From the NCBI RefSeq assembly GCF_014400405.1, contig NZ_CP060496.1, forward strand, positions 310,001 through 374,000: DNA of 64,000 nucleotides, read 5' to 3'. Shown piece by piece: positions 31,035-40,127 of this stretch. The first letter of the stretch is position 1; the number at the start of each line of letters is the position of its first letter. The translations under genes and the position numbers were made by a program. Under the pieces are notes generated by a model. It was not told where the DNA came from. It worked only from the letters and a program-made list of their open reading frames with translations, and did no database searches. This stretch comes from Brachybacterium sp. Z12 (lineage in GTDB: Bacteria; Actinomycetota; Actinomycetes; Actinomycetales; Dermabacteraceae).

Positions 31035-31064
31035 GAAGGCCCCCACCAGATGGTGAGGGCCTTC
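31035..31064. terminator. Strong hairpin downstream of the acyltransferase gene
   Basis: GAAGGCCC-C-CACC and GGTG-A-GGGCCTTC pair with one mismatch around a 4-base loop. It lies just beyond the minus-strand stop at 31083, as expected for a terminator, and before the truncated small gene. No clear T-tract follows. Confidence 0.65.
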
Positions 31065-31082
31065 GAGAGGGGGCAAGCGGGG

Positions 31083-32224
31083 TCAGGCTGACTGCGGGAT
31101 CGGCTCCGCGCGGCGGCGGGAAGGGACGACTCGGCGCAACCTCATCGAAGGCTGTTCCACGAGCTTCCACGAGGCCCATGCGAGGGGGATCGTGCAAACG
31201 AGGCAGGACAGTGCTGTGACCAGCCAGCCGAACTGGCCGACGCCGAGGATGACAAGGATCTGCTGCACCGGAAACGCGTACACGTACACCCCGTAGGAGA
31301 TGTCATTACGGGCGCCGAGACGCCAGGGGATCAGTGCGCCGGCCGCGAGGACCGTGTAGGTGATGGCAGGTAGCAGTACGAGCTCGGAGAGCCGTGTCGG
31401 GATCGCCGGGACGCTGAGCGCGACGAGCGCGACGCCCGAACTGGCGGCGATCCATCCGAGGTGCGGGCGGAGCCGATCCGCGAAGACGTAGGCGACCATC
31501 CCCCAAGCGAAGAACGTCCACAGCTCGAGCCCGTTGTGAACGATGCGGGCGAGGTCGTCCGGCAGGACTGTGGCGATCCTTGCGCGAGACGGGCCCAGGT
31601 ATCCGATGGTGCCGAGGACCCCGATCACGGGGGCTAGGACCCTGATGTTCCTCCTGACCCAGGGGATCGCTGTCGCGAGCCCGAGGCCCACGTACGCGAC
31701 TCCCTCGTAGAAGAGCGTCCAGAGCGATCCGTTCCAGCCTTGCTGCCAAGGCACGGCGTTTTCGACCGGGTAAGCACTCGGTCGGAGGTCGAGGCTGCCG
31801 ATGACGAACCGAACCGCCGCGGTCCCGTCCCACCGGACGCTCGCGTCGAGTAGGGCACCGAGAGGGGCGAAGAGGAACGCGATCGCGAGGATCGCGACGA
31901 AATACCCGGGGTAGATCCGAAGGAAGCGCCGCCAGAGGTAGGGGGCTAGCGGAGTCTTGATCGCAGATGCGAGGATCAGGAATCCCGAGATCGCGAAGAA
32001 TCCGTGGACCGCGGCTCCGTGCCACCCGGCGTGCTTGAGGGGTCCTGCTTCGAATGTCTGGAGCCCGGCGAGGCTGAATACGTGGCCGAAGATCACAAGG
32101 ATCGCGAGGGTGAGGCGGACAAGATTCAGTGCGTTGTCCTGGCTCGAGAGAGCTGACGTGAAGGTCCGATGCAGCCGACGTGGCGGCAGCGTGGCATCGG
32201 TGACGGGGAACCTTGCGCAGTCAT
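31083..32224 (-). CDS. Acyltransferase 3 family protein (N-terminal frameshift)
   Basis: Membrane O-acyltransferase with about ten helices. Seen: ALNLVRLTLAILVIFGHVFS with the catalytic His, HGFFAISGFLILASAIKTPL, YLWRRFLRIYPGYFVAI, WNGSLWTLFYEGVAYVGL, DISYGVYVYAFPVQQIL. The frame holding these motifs has no ATG, GTG or TTG until mid-helix (GTG 32096), which is too late. ATG 32224 or 32197 lies one frame over, so a single missing base near 32160-32190 would give a proper start. It belongs to the passenger DNA between the inverted IS3 pieces and has no polysaccharide neighbours. Confidence 0.75.
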
Positions 32225-32338
32225 ATCGGCCTTCGGCTCAGAGGGGCGGCCCTCGGATCTTACCGACACGTGTCTTCGTCGGCCGTGAAGTGTCCGGCCG
32301 TTGCCGGACTGGACGGGCGGGCCATGCTGTGGGCATGG

Positions 32339-32373
32339 GCGAGGCCCCGCGCCTTGGTGGTGCGGGGCCTCGC
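32339..32373. terminator. Perfect 12-bp hairpin after the SGNH gene
   Basis: GCGAGGCCCCGC and GCGGGGCCTCGC pair perfectly around an 11-base loop. It begins nine bases beyond the minus-strand stop of the SGNH protein, as a terminator would. No T-run is seen, which is common in such GC-rich genomes. Confidence 0.7.
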
Positions 32374-32381
32374 GTGACTGG

Positions 32382-33693
32382 TCAGACTCCGAGGGTGTCG
32401 AGGTCGGTGGTGAGCCGGTTGGCGAGGGTCTGCATGATCGGCCCACCGCCGAGGGGGTGGAGGCCGTCCTGGTATGCGGAGGTGGGCCAGCCGGTCTTCC
32501 ACAGTCCGGAGTCCTGTGACGATTCGACTGCGTCCGCGATGTCGGTCACGCCAGCGAGGGGATGCCCCGTGCCCTCTGCCGCCTGGATGATGACGCCGTT
32601 CTGGGCGACGGGGCAGCGATCGGCACCGACCGTCCCGACCGCGACGGGTACGCCGCCCGAGAGGGGTGCACCGTCCCGCAGCCACTGATTGAAGTGGATC
32701 CGGTCGGTGCGGGTCGCGGTCTGCCCGGCGAGTGTCTGCCAGCCGTCTGTGCTCGTGGAGACGGGTAGGAGGGTGGTCTTCACGATGCGGGTGTCCGGTG
32801 CGGCGGCGAGGATCTGTCCCCACCACCCGTGCGCGACCGTGGGGATCGCGAGTCCGGTGCCGTTGTCGTTGATGCCGTAGCAGTCCAGGAGGTGGGTCGC
32901 GTAGGGGAGGTGCGGGGCGATCTGGCCGGGGAATCGGTCAGTGCCGGGGTGCCGCCCGTTGTACGAGTCGCCGAAGCGGCCCGTCTTGACTGCGGCGAGG
33001 CCCGCGCTGGATGCCCGCATCTCGCTGTACGTGTCTGTGGTCTGCGTGATCGAGTCGCCAGCCAGTACCCAGGCGGGCAGGTCCGAGGGGGCGATGACTC
33101 GGGAGGGCCGCATCGCAGGGGATGTGCCGACGCCGGTGAGGGGGTCGGTGATTGTGCCGCCCTGCACCCAGCCACGGTCCGTGCCGGGCACGTACTGGGT
33201 GACGGAGGTGGCGACCTGGCCCGTGCCGATGGGGGTCGACTCGACCCAGACGTGCAGCACCTCGCCCGCGTAGAGGTCGAGGGGGATCGGGTCCGAGATG
33301 ATGGTGGTGGGCATCCCCGCGTTCGCGGGGAAGACCACCTCGGTCGCCGCCGAAGTGGACGGGTACCGGGATGCCGTTCCCGCGACTCACCCACGCCTGT
33401 GCCGTGGATTCCTGGTCTGAGGAGTATCCGCCCATGCCGTTGGTGCTGAAGTCCCAGGCGAGGGTGGGCGAGAGGGTGTCGACGGTGATGAGGTGGGTGG
33501 TGGCGACGAGACGCCCCGCGCCGATGCTCTGTCCACCGCCCATCTGTGCCATGCGGGTTGCGATGTTGCGGTCCGGTCCGGTCGGCGGGGTGGGGTCCGG
33601 TGCGGGCTCGGGTGGTGTCCCTCCCCAAACCAGTCGCCCGGTGGTGTCGTAGATCGCGACGACCTTGCCAGTGGTGTTGTAGAGGGTCGTCAC
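32382..33693 (-). CDS. SGNH/GDSL-type hydrolase domain protein, phage-tail-like context (one frameshift)
   Basis: About 437 residues. N-terminus TTLYNTTGKVVAIYDTTGR and a proline-rich stretch, then a jelly-roll-like region, then an SGNH core: WVLAGDSITQTTDTY (GDS), LLDCYGINDNGTG (GxND) and YQDGLHPLGGG (DxxH). The frame changes near 33350-33360; one extra base explains it (repair gives PVPVTSAATEVVFP). GTG 33693 overlaps the upstream LamG-like stop (GTGA). Pairing with a LamG-like protein resembles tail-fibre or baseplate genes of actinophages that trim host surface sugars; that role is inferred. Confidence 0.68.
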
Positions 33694-34072
33694 AGGACAC
33701 CTGCCGCATTCGCGTACTCGCCGAGGCGTGTGTCCGAGAGCACCCGTCCACGGATGATGATGACGTGCTCGATCGTGCCGGAGTAGAAGCCGACGCTGCC
33801 GATGTTGGAGCCGATGTAGGGCATGGCCGTCCCCGTATCCAGCACCGCGCCGCTGGCGGTCGTGCCGATGGTCGTCCCGTTCCTCCCGACCGCGAACGCC
33901 GTTGAGTCGTAGGTCCAGGACTGCATCGCCCGCTGCCCAGCAGGAGACGTGCCCGCCGGAGACGCCGCGACCATCGGCCCTCCGGACCGGGCGGTGGCGT
34001 ACACGCGAGACTGCGAATCCACCGGGTCCAGACGGTTCGCACTGTGGGACCATGCCGTGCCGCTGGTCGGGG
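33690..34072 (-). pseudogene. LamG/concanavalin-like protein, 5' end removed by IS3 insertion
   Basis: The remaining 127 residues (VGRNGTTIGTTASG, MPYIGSNIGSVGFYSGTIEH, IIRGRVLSDTRLGEYANAAG) look like the end of a LamG-type jelly roll, as in phage tail and adhesion proteins. At 34073 the sequence switches to an IS3 fragment. By chance the IS3 orfA start (ATG GCC AGG) reads in frame into it, so the remaining ORF begins with transposase codons. The original N-terminus is missing. Confidence 0.6.
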
Positions 34073-34352
34073 GCCTGGCCATGGTTCATGATCTCGCTTC
34101 CCCAGCAGATGCTGGAATCAGCGTGTCCACGAACAAGGGTTAGGCCCCGGTCTCGAGCCACTGTCGCAGCGTGCCTCGGACGATCCCGAGGTCCTCCGCG
34201 ATACCGCGGAGCGTCGCTCCCGGTGTCGACTCGTACAGGTCAACCGCCTGCTGGCGAAACTCTTCGGAGTAGTTCTTCCTGGCCATGGTTCATGATCTCG
34301 CTTCCCCAGCAGATGCTGGAATCAGCGTGTCCACGAACAAGGGTCAGGCCCC
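34073..34352 (-). mobile_element. Two nested partial IS3 left ends, inverted relative to the complete copy
   Basis: 34149-34352 is the reverse complement of the complete element's left end (inverted repeat, leader and about 46 codons of orfA). At 34148/34149 its orfA is cut by the outer end of a second fragment, 34073-34148, holding the repeat, leader and first three orfA codons. Both fragments share a base (GCAGATGCTGG) that differs from the complete copy (GCAGAAGCTGG), so they are closer to each other. This records one copy inserting into another followed by deletion. Confidence 0.8.
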
Positions 34353-34353
34353 C

Positions 34354-34512
34354 TGGCCCTGGTGTCCGGCATCCTGCTGTTCGTCATCCACACCGACAGC
34401 CCGCACGTGTTCATGGTCGGCTTCGCCTTCATGCAACTGGGCCTCGCCACGCTGAATGTGCTGATCTGGGCGTTCATCACCGATGTGATCGACTTCCAGG
34501 AGATCCGCACGC
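34354..34512 (+). pseudogene. Internal fragment of a GPH-family (MelB-like) sugar symporter
   Basis: About 53 residues read LALVSGILLFVIHTDSPHVF, then a helix with FMQLGLATLNVLIWAFITDV and IDFQEIRT. This matches a late helix and the conserved (V/I)D(Y/F)QE(x)RTG motif of glycoside-pentoside-hexuronide:cation symporters. Both ends are missing: the left abuts the IS3 fragment and the right is joined to the end of the ABC-F remnant. It is a trapped piece of a transporter not otherwise present. Confidence 0.65.
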
Positions 34513-34539
34513 CCTCGCGGTTCCGCCCCGTCGGGCGTC

Positions 34540-36189
34540 TCAGGCCTCGGTGACGCGCCCGACCTCGATGTGCCTGCGACGGCCCACCTGGACGGCGTCG
34601 AGCATCCGGCGGTCGTGGGTGACCAGCAGGAGCGTGCCCTTGTAGCTCTCGAGCGCCTGCTCCAGCTGCTCGATCGCGGGCAGGTCGAGGTGGTTCGTCG
34701 GCTCGTCGAGGACGAGGACGTTCACGCCGCGGGCCCGCAGCAGCGCGAGGGCCGCGCGGGTGCGCTCGCCCGGGGACAGCTCGGCGGCGGGCCGGCCGAC
34801 GTGATCCGCCTTGAGGGCGAACTTCGCCAGCAGCGTGCGCACGTCGGCCGGCGGCAGCTCGGGGACGAGGTCCCCGAAGGCCTCCGCGAGCGGGCGATCC
34901 CCCACGAGCAGCGACCGGGCCTGGTCGATCTCGCCGATCGCGACGGAGGCGCCGAGCGAGGCGGAGCCCTCGGCGGGCCGGATCCGGCCCAGCAGGAGCC
35001 GCAGCAGAGTCGACTTGCCGGCACCGTTGGGGCCGGTGATGCCGATCCGCTCTCCCCGTCGACCTGCAGGGTCACGGGGCCGAGGGTGAACTCGCCCTGG
35101 TGGACGACCGCGCCGGAGAGGGTCGCGACGACGCTGCTGGAGCGGGGCGCGGCCCCGATCGTGAACTGCAGCTGCCACTCCTTGCGGGGCTCCTCGACCT
35201 CCTCGAGGCGGGCGATGCGGGACTCCATCTGCCGCACCTTCTGGGCCTGCTTCTCGCTGGACTCGCTCTGCGCGCGGCGCCGGATCCTGTCGTTGTCGGG
35301 GCTCTTCCGCATCGCGTTGCGGACGCCCTGGCTGGACCATTCGCGCTGCGTCCGGGCCCGGGCGACGAGGTCGGCCTTCTTCTCGGCGAACTCCTCGTAC
35401 TGCTCGCGGGCATGGCGCCGCGTGGTCGCGCGCTCCTCGAGGAAGGGGTCGTAGCCGCCGCCGTAGAGCCGGTGGGAGCGCTGGACGAGGTCGAGCTCGA
35501 GCACCTCGGTGACGCAGCGGGAGAGGAACTCGCGGTCGTGGCTGATGACGACGGCGCCGCCCCCGCAGCCCCTGCACGAACGCCTCGAGACGGGCGAGGC
35601 CGTCGAGGTCGAGATCGTTGGTCGGCTCGTCCAGCAGCACGATGTCGAAGCGGGACAACAGCAGCGCGGCGAGGCCGACGCGCGCCGCCTGCCCGCCGGA
35701 CAGCGAGGTCATCGCCAGCGCATCGACCTCGGTGCCCGGGATGTCGAGGCCGAGCTCGGCGAGGACCGCGGGGATCCGGTCCTCGAGGTCCGCGGCGCCG
35801 CTCGCGAGCCAGTGCTGTAGCGCGGCGGCATAGGCGTCGGCCGCGCCTGCGTCCGGACCGGCGAGCGCCTCGGCGGCCTCGTCCATCGCCCGGGTCGCGG
35901 CCGTGCAGCCCGTGCACCGGGCGATGTAGGCGCCGACGGTCTCGCCGACGATCCGTTCATGCTCCTACGGGAGATGGCCGACGAACGCGTCCGACGGGCT
36001 CAGCGTGAGACTGCCCGCGAACGGGGCGTCGGCCCCGGCGAGCAGTCGCAGCAGGGTCGTTTACCCGGCGCCGTTGGCGCCGACGATCCCGAGGACGTCA
36101 CCGGGGCCGACGGTCAGATCGATCCCCTCGAACAGGATCCGGTGGCCGTAGCCGCCGGCGAGGCCGTGGGCGACGAGAGTAGCGGTCAT
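34540..36189 (-). pseudogene. ABC-F family ATPase (ribosome-protection/antibiotic-resistance type), inactivated
   Basis: Would encode about 550 residues with two ATP-binding cassettes: first LFEGIDLTVGPGDVLGIVGA and signature SLSGGQAARVGLAALLL with LLDEPTNDLD; second GITGPNGAGKSTLLRLLLG with AELSPGERTRAALALL and VLDEPTNHLDLPAIEQLE, separated by a charged linker. The Walker A lysine codon of domain 1 is TAA (36063-36061) and a Gln codon in LPQEHERI is TAG (35967-35965). Two compensating frame changes occur at 35560-35564 (+1) and 35054-35057 (-1). In-frame stops cannot come from run-length errors alone, so this looks truly dead. Relatives protect ribosomes from macrolides, lincosamides or pleuromutilins. 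Confidence 0.8.
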
Positions 36190-36229
36190 CGGAGCATCCT
36201 CCCACCGCGGGAGGGCGCCCGGGCAGGGG

Positions 36230-37052
36230 TCAGGCCGTGCCGTAGCCCGGGTAGATGCCCGTTGCCGGGTCTTCATAGGCGTAGGGGCCGCCACCGTTGA
36301 AGTACCAGATGCCGTTCGTCCAGCTGCCGACCGGCGTGCGGTAGGTGCCCAGGTTGTCGCCGCCGGTTGTGGTCGCTGTGATGTCGACCTCCGAGCGCCA
36401 GTAGATGTGGTTCGGGTTGCCGGGGTTGATGTACACGCCGGGATCGCCGATCCACGAGTTCGGGACGTTCGCGTTGGGAGCGAAGCGGATCGTCCCGCCG
36501 GGGGAAGCGACACGTTCGTCAGGGTGAAGTGCGCTGGGTCATTCCGAAGCCAGACATCCGTCCACGCGTAGTCTCCGGTGTTCTGCGTGTAACTCGGCGC
36601 ATCCGGACCAACCGTCCACGAGGTGACGCCGCCGATAGATGCTCCGCCGAGATTGGCGGTGTTCCAATCGACGGTGCCCCAGTTGTTGAACGCGTCTGTG
36701 TTACCCGCGCCAGCCTGGTTCCACATGCGCGGGATCGTAAAGTCGATGCGCAACGAACCGTTGAATGCGCCTTCGCCCGTGTTCGTCACGGAGAACATGC
36801 GACGGAAGTTGGTGTTCGGTGCTACGACACCGTTCGTGTAAGGGTTGTTCGGCGAGTAGCGGCCCTCGGCACCGCCCAGGGCGTCGACGAGGAGATCGGT
36901 CTGCGGATTGATGGGCGGGCTGGCGGCGATGGCCGGCGCCGCGGTGGCGACGGCGAGCGTGGGGGCGGCCCACGCGGCGGCGGCGAGCACGCCGCGCCGG
37001 GGACTCGGGACGCCTTCGGCGGCGTGTCCTCCTGACGAACTGCAGTTTCCAC
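36230..37052 (-). CDS. Tat-exported protein of unknown function (two frameshifts)
   Basis: About 274 residues after repair. A twin-arginine signal (SPRRGVLAAAAWAAPTLAVA) leads into a mature part with repeated Asn/Thr-rich beta-like segments: NPYTNGVVAPNTNFRRMFSV, FNGSLRIDFTIPRMWNQAG, GVTSWTVGPDAPSYTQNTG, INPGNPNHIYWRSEVDITAT, WTNGIWYFNGGG. This suggests a secreted, possibly wall-linked protein. GTG 37052 has GGAGAGGG upstream. One base is missing in the C run at 37007-37009 and another in the G5 run at 36500-36504. The signal resembles that of the choice-of-anchor G protein at 45107. Confidence 0.65.
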
Positions 37053-37101
37053 GGTGACCCTCTCCTCGGAAGATTTCAACCCTATCTAACACCCAAACGT
37101 C

Positions 37102-37115
37102 TGCAAGAACTTGCA
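37102..37115. promoter_or_regulatory. Inverted repeat TGCAAG-AA-CTTGCA, possible operator
   Basis: A perfect 6+6 bp dyad with a 2-bp spacer, 50 bp upstream of the Tat-exported gene. It sits in an unusually AT-rich gap and shares its half-site with a second palindrome at 37218-37229. No regulator gene is adjacent. Confidence 0.4.
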
Positions 37116-37217
37116 TCCCGGTGATTGCGAGTGTTTCGTGGCCTACTTCACATGCCAGGCATAGCTGGGCCGACTTTCCCGCCACAGACGCCCATGAACG
37201 CCAGATGCCCTTGCGTG

Positions 37218-37229
37218 ATCTTGCAAGAT
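37218..37229. promoter_or_regulatory. Perfect palindrome ATCTTGCAAGAT, possible operator
   Basis: A 12-bp perfect palindrome whose core (CTTGCAAG) repeats the half-sites of the dyad at 37102. It lies 41 bp before the arfB remnant on the plus strand. Two related sites about 115 bp apart suggest binding of the same dimeric regulator. Confidence 0.4.
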
Positions 37230-37269
37230 AGTCTCTCGTACATCGAGGCTCTCCTGGGAGACTCCTCCC

Positions 37270-37560
37270 ATGCCCTCCCTGCACGATCTCCGCGTCGCCC
37301 CCGGCCCCGGGGCGCCGCGTGGACTGGTCGTTCCCGGGGACGAGCTCGTCGAGCGCTTCTCGCACGCCTCGGGACCCGGCGGGCAGGGCGTGAACACGGC
37401 CGGGAGCGGCTCGAGGAGATGCTGCGCGAGACCGTCGCGCCGCCCGTGCCGCGTCGGCCGACGAAGCTGACCCGCGGCTCGCAGCGGCGCTGGCTGGCTG
37501 CGGAGAAGCAGTGCGGGGAGACCAAGCGCAACCGTCGGCGCCTGCCGCTGGACCAGGGCG
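37270..37560 (+). pseudogene. arfB: ArfB-like peptidyl-tRNA hydrolase with internal deletion
   Basis: The start shows the RF-1-like catalytic domain (LVVPGDELVERFSHASGPGG then QGVNTA, containing the GGQ motif). The sequence then jumps, with a frame change near 37399, to the basic tail (RLEEMLRETVAPPVPRRPTK, GSQRRWLAAEKQCGETKRNR). About 50 residues that complete the fold are missing, so it cannot work as a ribosome rescue factor. It runs directly into the broken IS5 element. Confidence 0.75.
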
Positions 37561-37603
37561 TGTCTCCTCAATGGTGGGTGAGGTTCGCGGGGTGATGTCG
37601 GGG

Positions 37604-38270
37604 TGAGTGAGTCGAGTTTCGCGGTCCTGTCGGATGGGCAGTGGGAGCAGATCCCGCCGTGCCTGCCCTCGAGCGATGGTCGGCGGGGGCGTCCTTTCCG
37701 GGACAGTCACCAGATCGTGGAGGGCATCGTCTACCGGTACCGCACCGGGATCCTGTGGCGGGACCTCCCGCGAGAGCGTTTCGGACCGTGGCAGACGGTC
37801 TGGAAGCGACGCCGCTATGGCGCACGTGAACCTGCGGGTCACGGCATTGGCCGGTCAAGGGGTGGGCTGACGACGAAGATTCATGCCGTGGTCGATGGGA
37901 ACGGGCGTCCGCTGGCGGTGGTCGTCACGGGCGGGCAGCGCAACGATGGCGCGATGCTGATCGAGGTGCTGGCCGAGGGGTCCTCGCGTGGGCCCGGGCC
38001 GGCCCCGCACTCGCCCCGACGCGGTCCTCGCCGATCGCGCCTACACCTCGAGGATCAACCGCGGCCACCTCGCCCGGCGCGGGATCACGCAGAAGCGGGA
38101 CGAGATCGCTGCCCGCCAGCGCAGAGGCTCCCGGGGCGGGCGCCCGCCCGGGTTCGACGCGGTCGCCTACAAGGGGACGCAACGTCGTCGAGCGCTCCTT
38201 CGCTCTCGCGAAGCAGTGGCGAGGACTGGCCACCCGCTATGGCCGCTTCTCTGAGCTGGCCCCGGCCCGA
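37604..38270 (+). pseudogene. IS5-family transposase with internal deletions
   Basis: N-terminal DUF4096-like part: VLSDGQWEQIPPCLPSSDG, YRYRTGILWRDLPRERFGPW, QTVWKRRRY. The frame then skips directly to HGIGRSRGGLTTKIHAVVDG, missing about 65 residues that include the first catalytic Asp. Later frame changes separate PDAVLADRAYTSRINRGHLA, DEIAARQRRGSRGG and RSFALAKQWRGLATR-like pieces. The element is not functional. Its start follows a GGGTGTCTCC-like end inside the arfB tail. Confidence 0.75.
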
Positions 38271-38642
38271 TGAGCTAGAGGTCCATCACGAACCAGGCGA
38301 TCTTCGCCGACGTCACCGGCACGCTCACGCCGAGCACCACGCGGCAGCCGCTCCAGCTCTCTCGCGCGCTCACGCATCGGACCTACCTCTCGCTCTCGGG
38401 GTGGCCGCCCGGGTGGGCACAGCGGCTCTGGTCACGGTTTCTGTACAACTGTGCTCGACTGTCGCCACCGACCGTTACAGTCGCAACCAAGCGTCGCTTC
38501 GCCCGTTATCTCCTTCGGGCGCTCAAGGCGGCGGGGCGTCGGGCCGAACGGTCCGGCGAAGGGTGTGAGACGGTGGCCGTGGTCGCCGATGAGCCGTGGA
38601 GGGCTGTTGAACGCTGTTTCCGGGGACCTGGGAGTGGGGACC
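38271..38642. other. Gap between the IS5 remnant and the glycosylphosphotransferase gene
   Basis: About 370 bp with no convincing gene in either direction. The short frames here lack conserved motifs or ribosome-binding sites. A possible promoter region lies near 38440-38500, where the base composition drops (CTGTACAACTG, GTTACAGTCGCAACC) before the next gene. The left edge carries the 19-bp sequence also found at 29531-29549. Confidence 0.4.
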
Positions 38643-40125
38643 ATGGCCGAGCTGGACGCCGAGCGGACCGCTGCGGCACGCCGTCGAGCCGCGACGAGGA
38701 CCCAGCGCACGTCGGAGGCGCGCCTGCGCCTGCTGACGCTCCCGGCCATGATCCTCGCGGACGTGCTCGCGCTCACCCTGGCAGTGGGCATCGCGTTCGC
38801 CGTCCGCCAGGTCGTCCTGCCGCCGGCCGGCGATCTTCGCGAGAACGTCGCCAGCGCCTCCCTGATCATGGCGCTGGGCTGGCTGGCCGTGATCGCGGTG
38901 CTCGGCGGGTACGACCGGCGCCAGCTCACCTCCGGCCCCCAGCTCTACCGCAACGTGCTCCACGCCTCCGGCGCTGCCTTCGGCGTCATCGGCGCGCTCG
39001 TCTACCTGCTGGATCTCGAGCTCTCCCGCGCCTTCTTCCTCGCGTTCTTCGCGGCGGGTCCGCCGCTGCTGCTGCTGAATCGGGTGCTGATCCGGCGCGG
39101 CCTCGCCACCGCACGCGTGCGGGGGTCTTCCGGCAGTCGGTGATCGCCGTGGGCTCCGTCGGCCACGTCGACGCGATCGCCGCGATCCTGCACCGGGAGC
39201 GGTGGCTCGGCTACGACATCGTGGGCGCCGTGACCCCGGGAGGCATCGCCGACTCCTCGCGGCTCGGGATCCCCGTGCTCGGCGCGGAGCGTGACCTGGT
39301 GGCGATCGCTGAGTCCGCCGACCCGGACATGCTCCTGTTCACCGCCGGCTCCACCTCGAGCGCCGAGGAGTTCCGCCGCACCGCCTGGAAGCTCGAGCAC
39401 GAGAGGATCGGCGTGATCGTGGTGCCCGCCCTCACCGAGATATCCGCTGACCGCGTCACGATGCGCCCCGTCGCGGGCCTGCCGCTGGTGCACATGGATC
39501 TCCCCGCGCCCGCCAGGCCCTGCGCTGGACCAAGCGTCTGTTCGACGTGGTCGTCGCCGCGCTCGTCCTCGTCGTGATCTCCCCGCTGCTGGCCGTGATC
39601 GCGCTGCGCATCCGCGCCCACGACGGAGGACCGGTGATCTTCCGCCAGCAGCGCGTGGGGCGCGACGGGAAGCACTTCGAGTTCCTGAAGTTCCGCACGA
39701 TGATCACCGACGCTGAGGCCGTGAAGGTCGAGATGGTCGAGCGCGCCGTCCAGGACCGCGGCAACACGGTCATGTTCAAGATGAGGAACGACCCCCGCAT
39801 CACCGCCCCCGGACGCTTCCTGCGCCGCTTCTCCCTCGACGAGCTGCCGCAGCTGTGGAACGTGCTGCGCGGCGACATGAGCCTCGTCGGCCCCCGTCCC
39901 GCACTGCCCGGGGAGGTGGAGCGCTACGACGACGACGCTCGTCGGCGCCTGCACGTGCGCCCCGGCATCACCGGTCTGTGGCAGGTCTCGGGCCGCAGCG
40001 ACCTCTCCTGGGAGGACACGGTGCGGCTGGACACCTACTACGTCGACAACTGGTCCTTCACCCAGGACCTCCAGATCCTCATGCGCACGGTCAAGGCCGT
40101 GCTCGCCTCTTCGGGCGCCTACTGA
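38643..40125 (+). CDS. Polyprenyl glycosylphosphotransferase (initiating sugar transferase, two frameshifts)
   Basis: About 495 residues after repair; transfers a sugar-phosphate to undecaprenyl-phosphate to begin repeat-unit synthesis. Four N-terminal helices (LTLPAMILADVLALTLAVGI, ASLIMALGWLAVIAVLGGYD), a CoA-binding-like middle (AVGSVGHVDAIAAILHRERW), a fifth helix, and the catalytic domain: FRQQRVGRDGKHFEFLKFRT, RFSLDELPQLWNVLRGDMSL, VGPRPALPGEVERY, RPGITGLWQVSGRSDLSWED. Breaks in the G5 run near 39121 (repair RVRGVFRQSVIAVGS) and the C4 run at 39502-39505 (repair DLPRARQALRWTKRLF). ATG 38643 follows GGGAGTGGGG. A close paralogue is at 61958. Confidence 0.88.
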
Positions 40126-40127
40126 CG

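Noticed and set aside
30000..31197. Minus-strand ORF opposite the IS3 transposase (29629-31197)
   Set aside because: Antisense of orfA/orfB; only its first 28 residues, from 30999, are likely to be real coding sequence and they are annotated separately.
32126..32446. Independent short gene on the minus strand before the acyltransferase
   Set aside because: Its frame is better explained as the true start region of the acyltransferase displaced by a one-base error.
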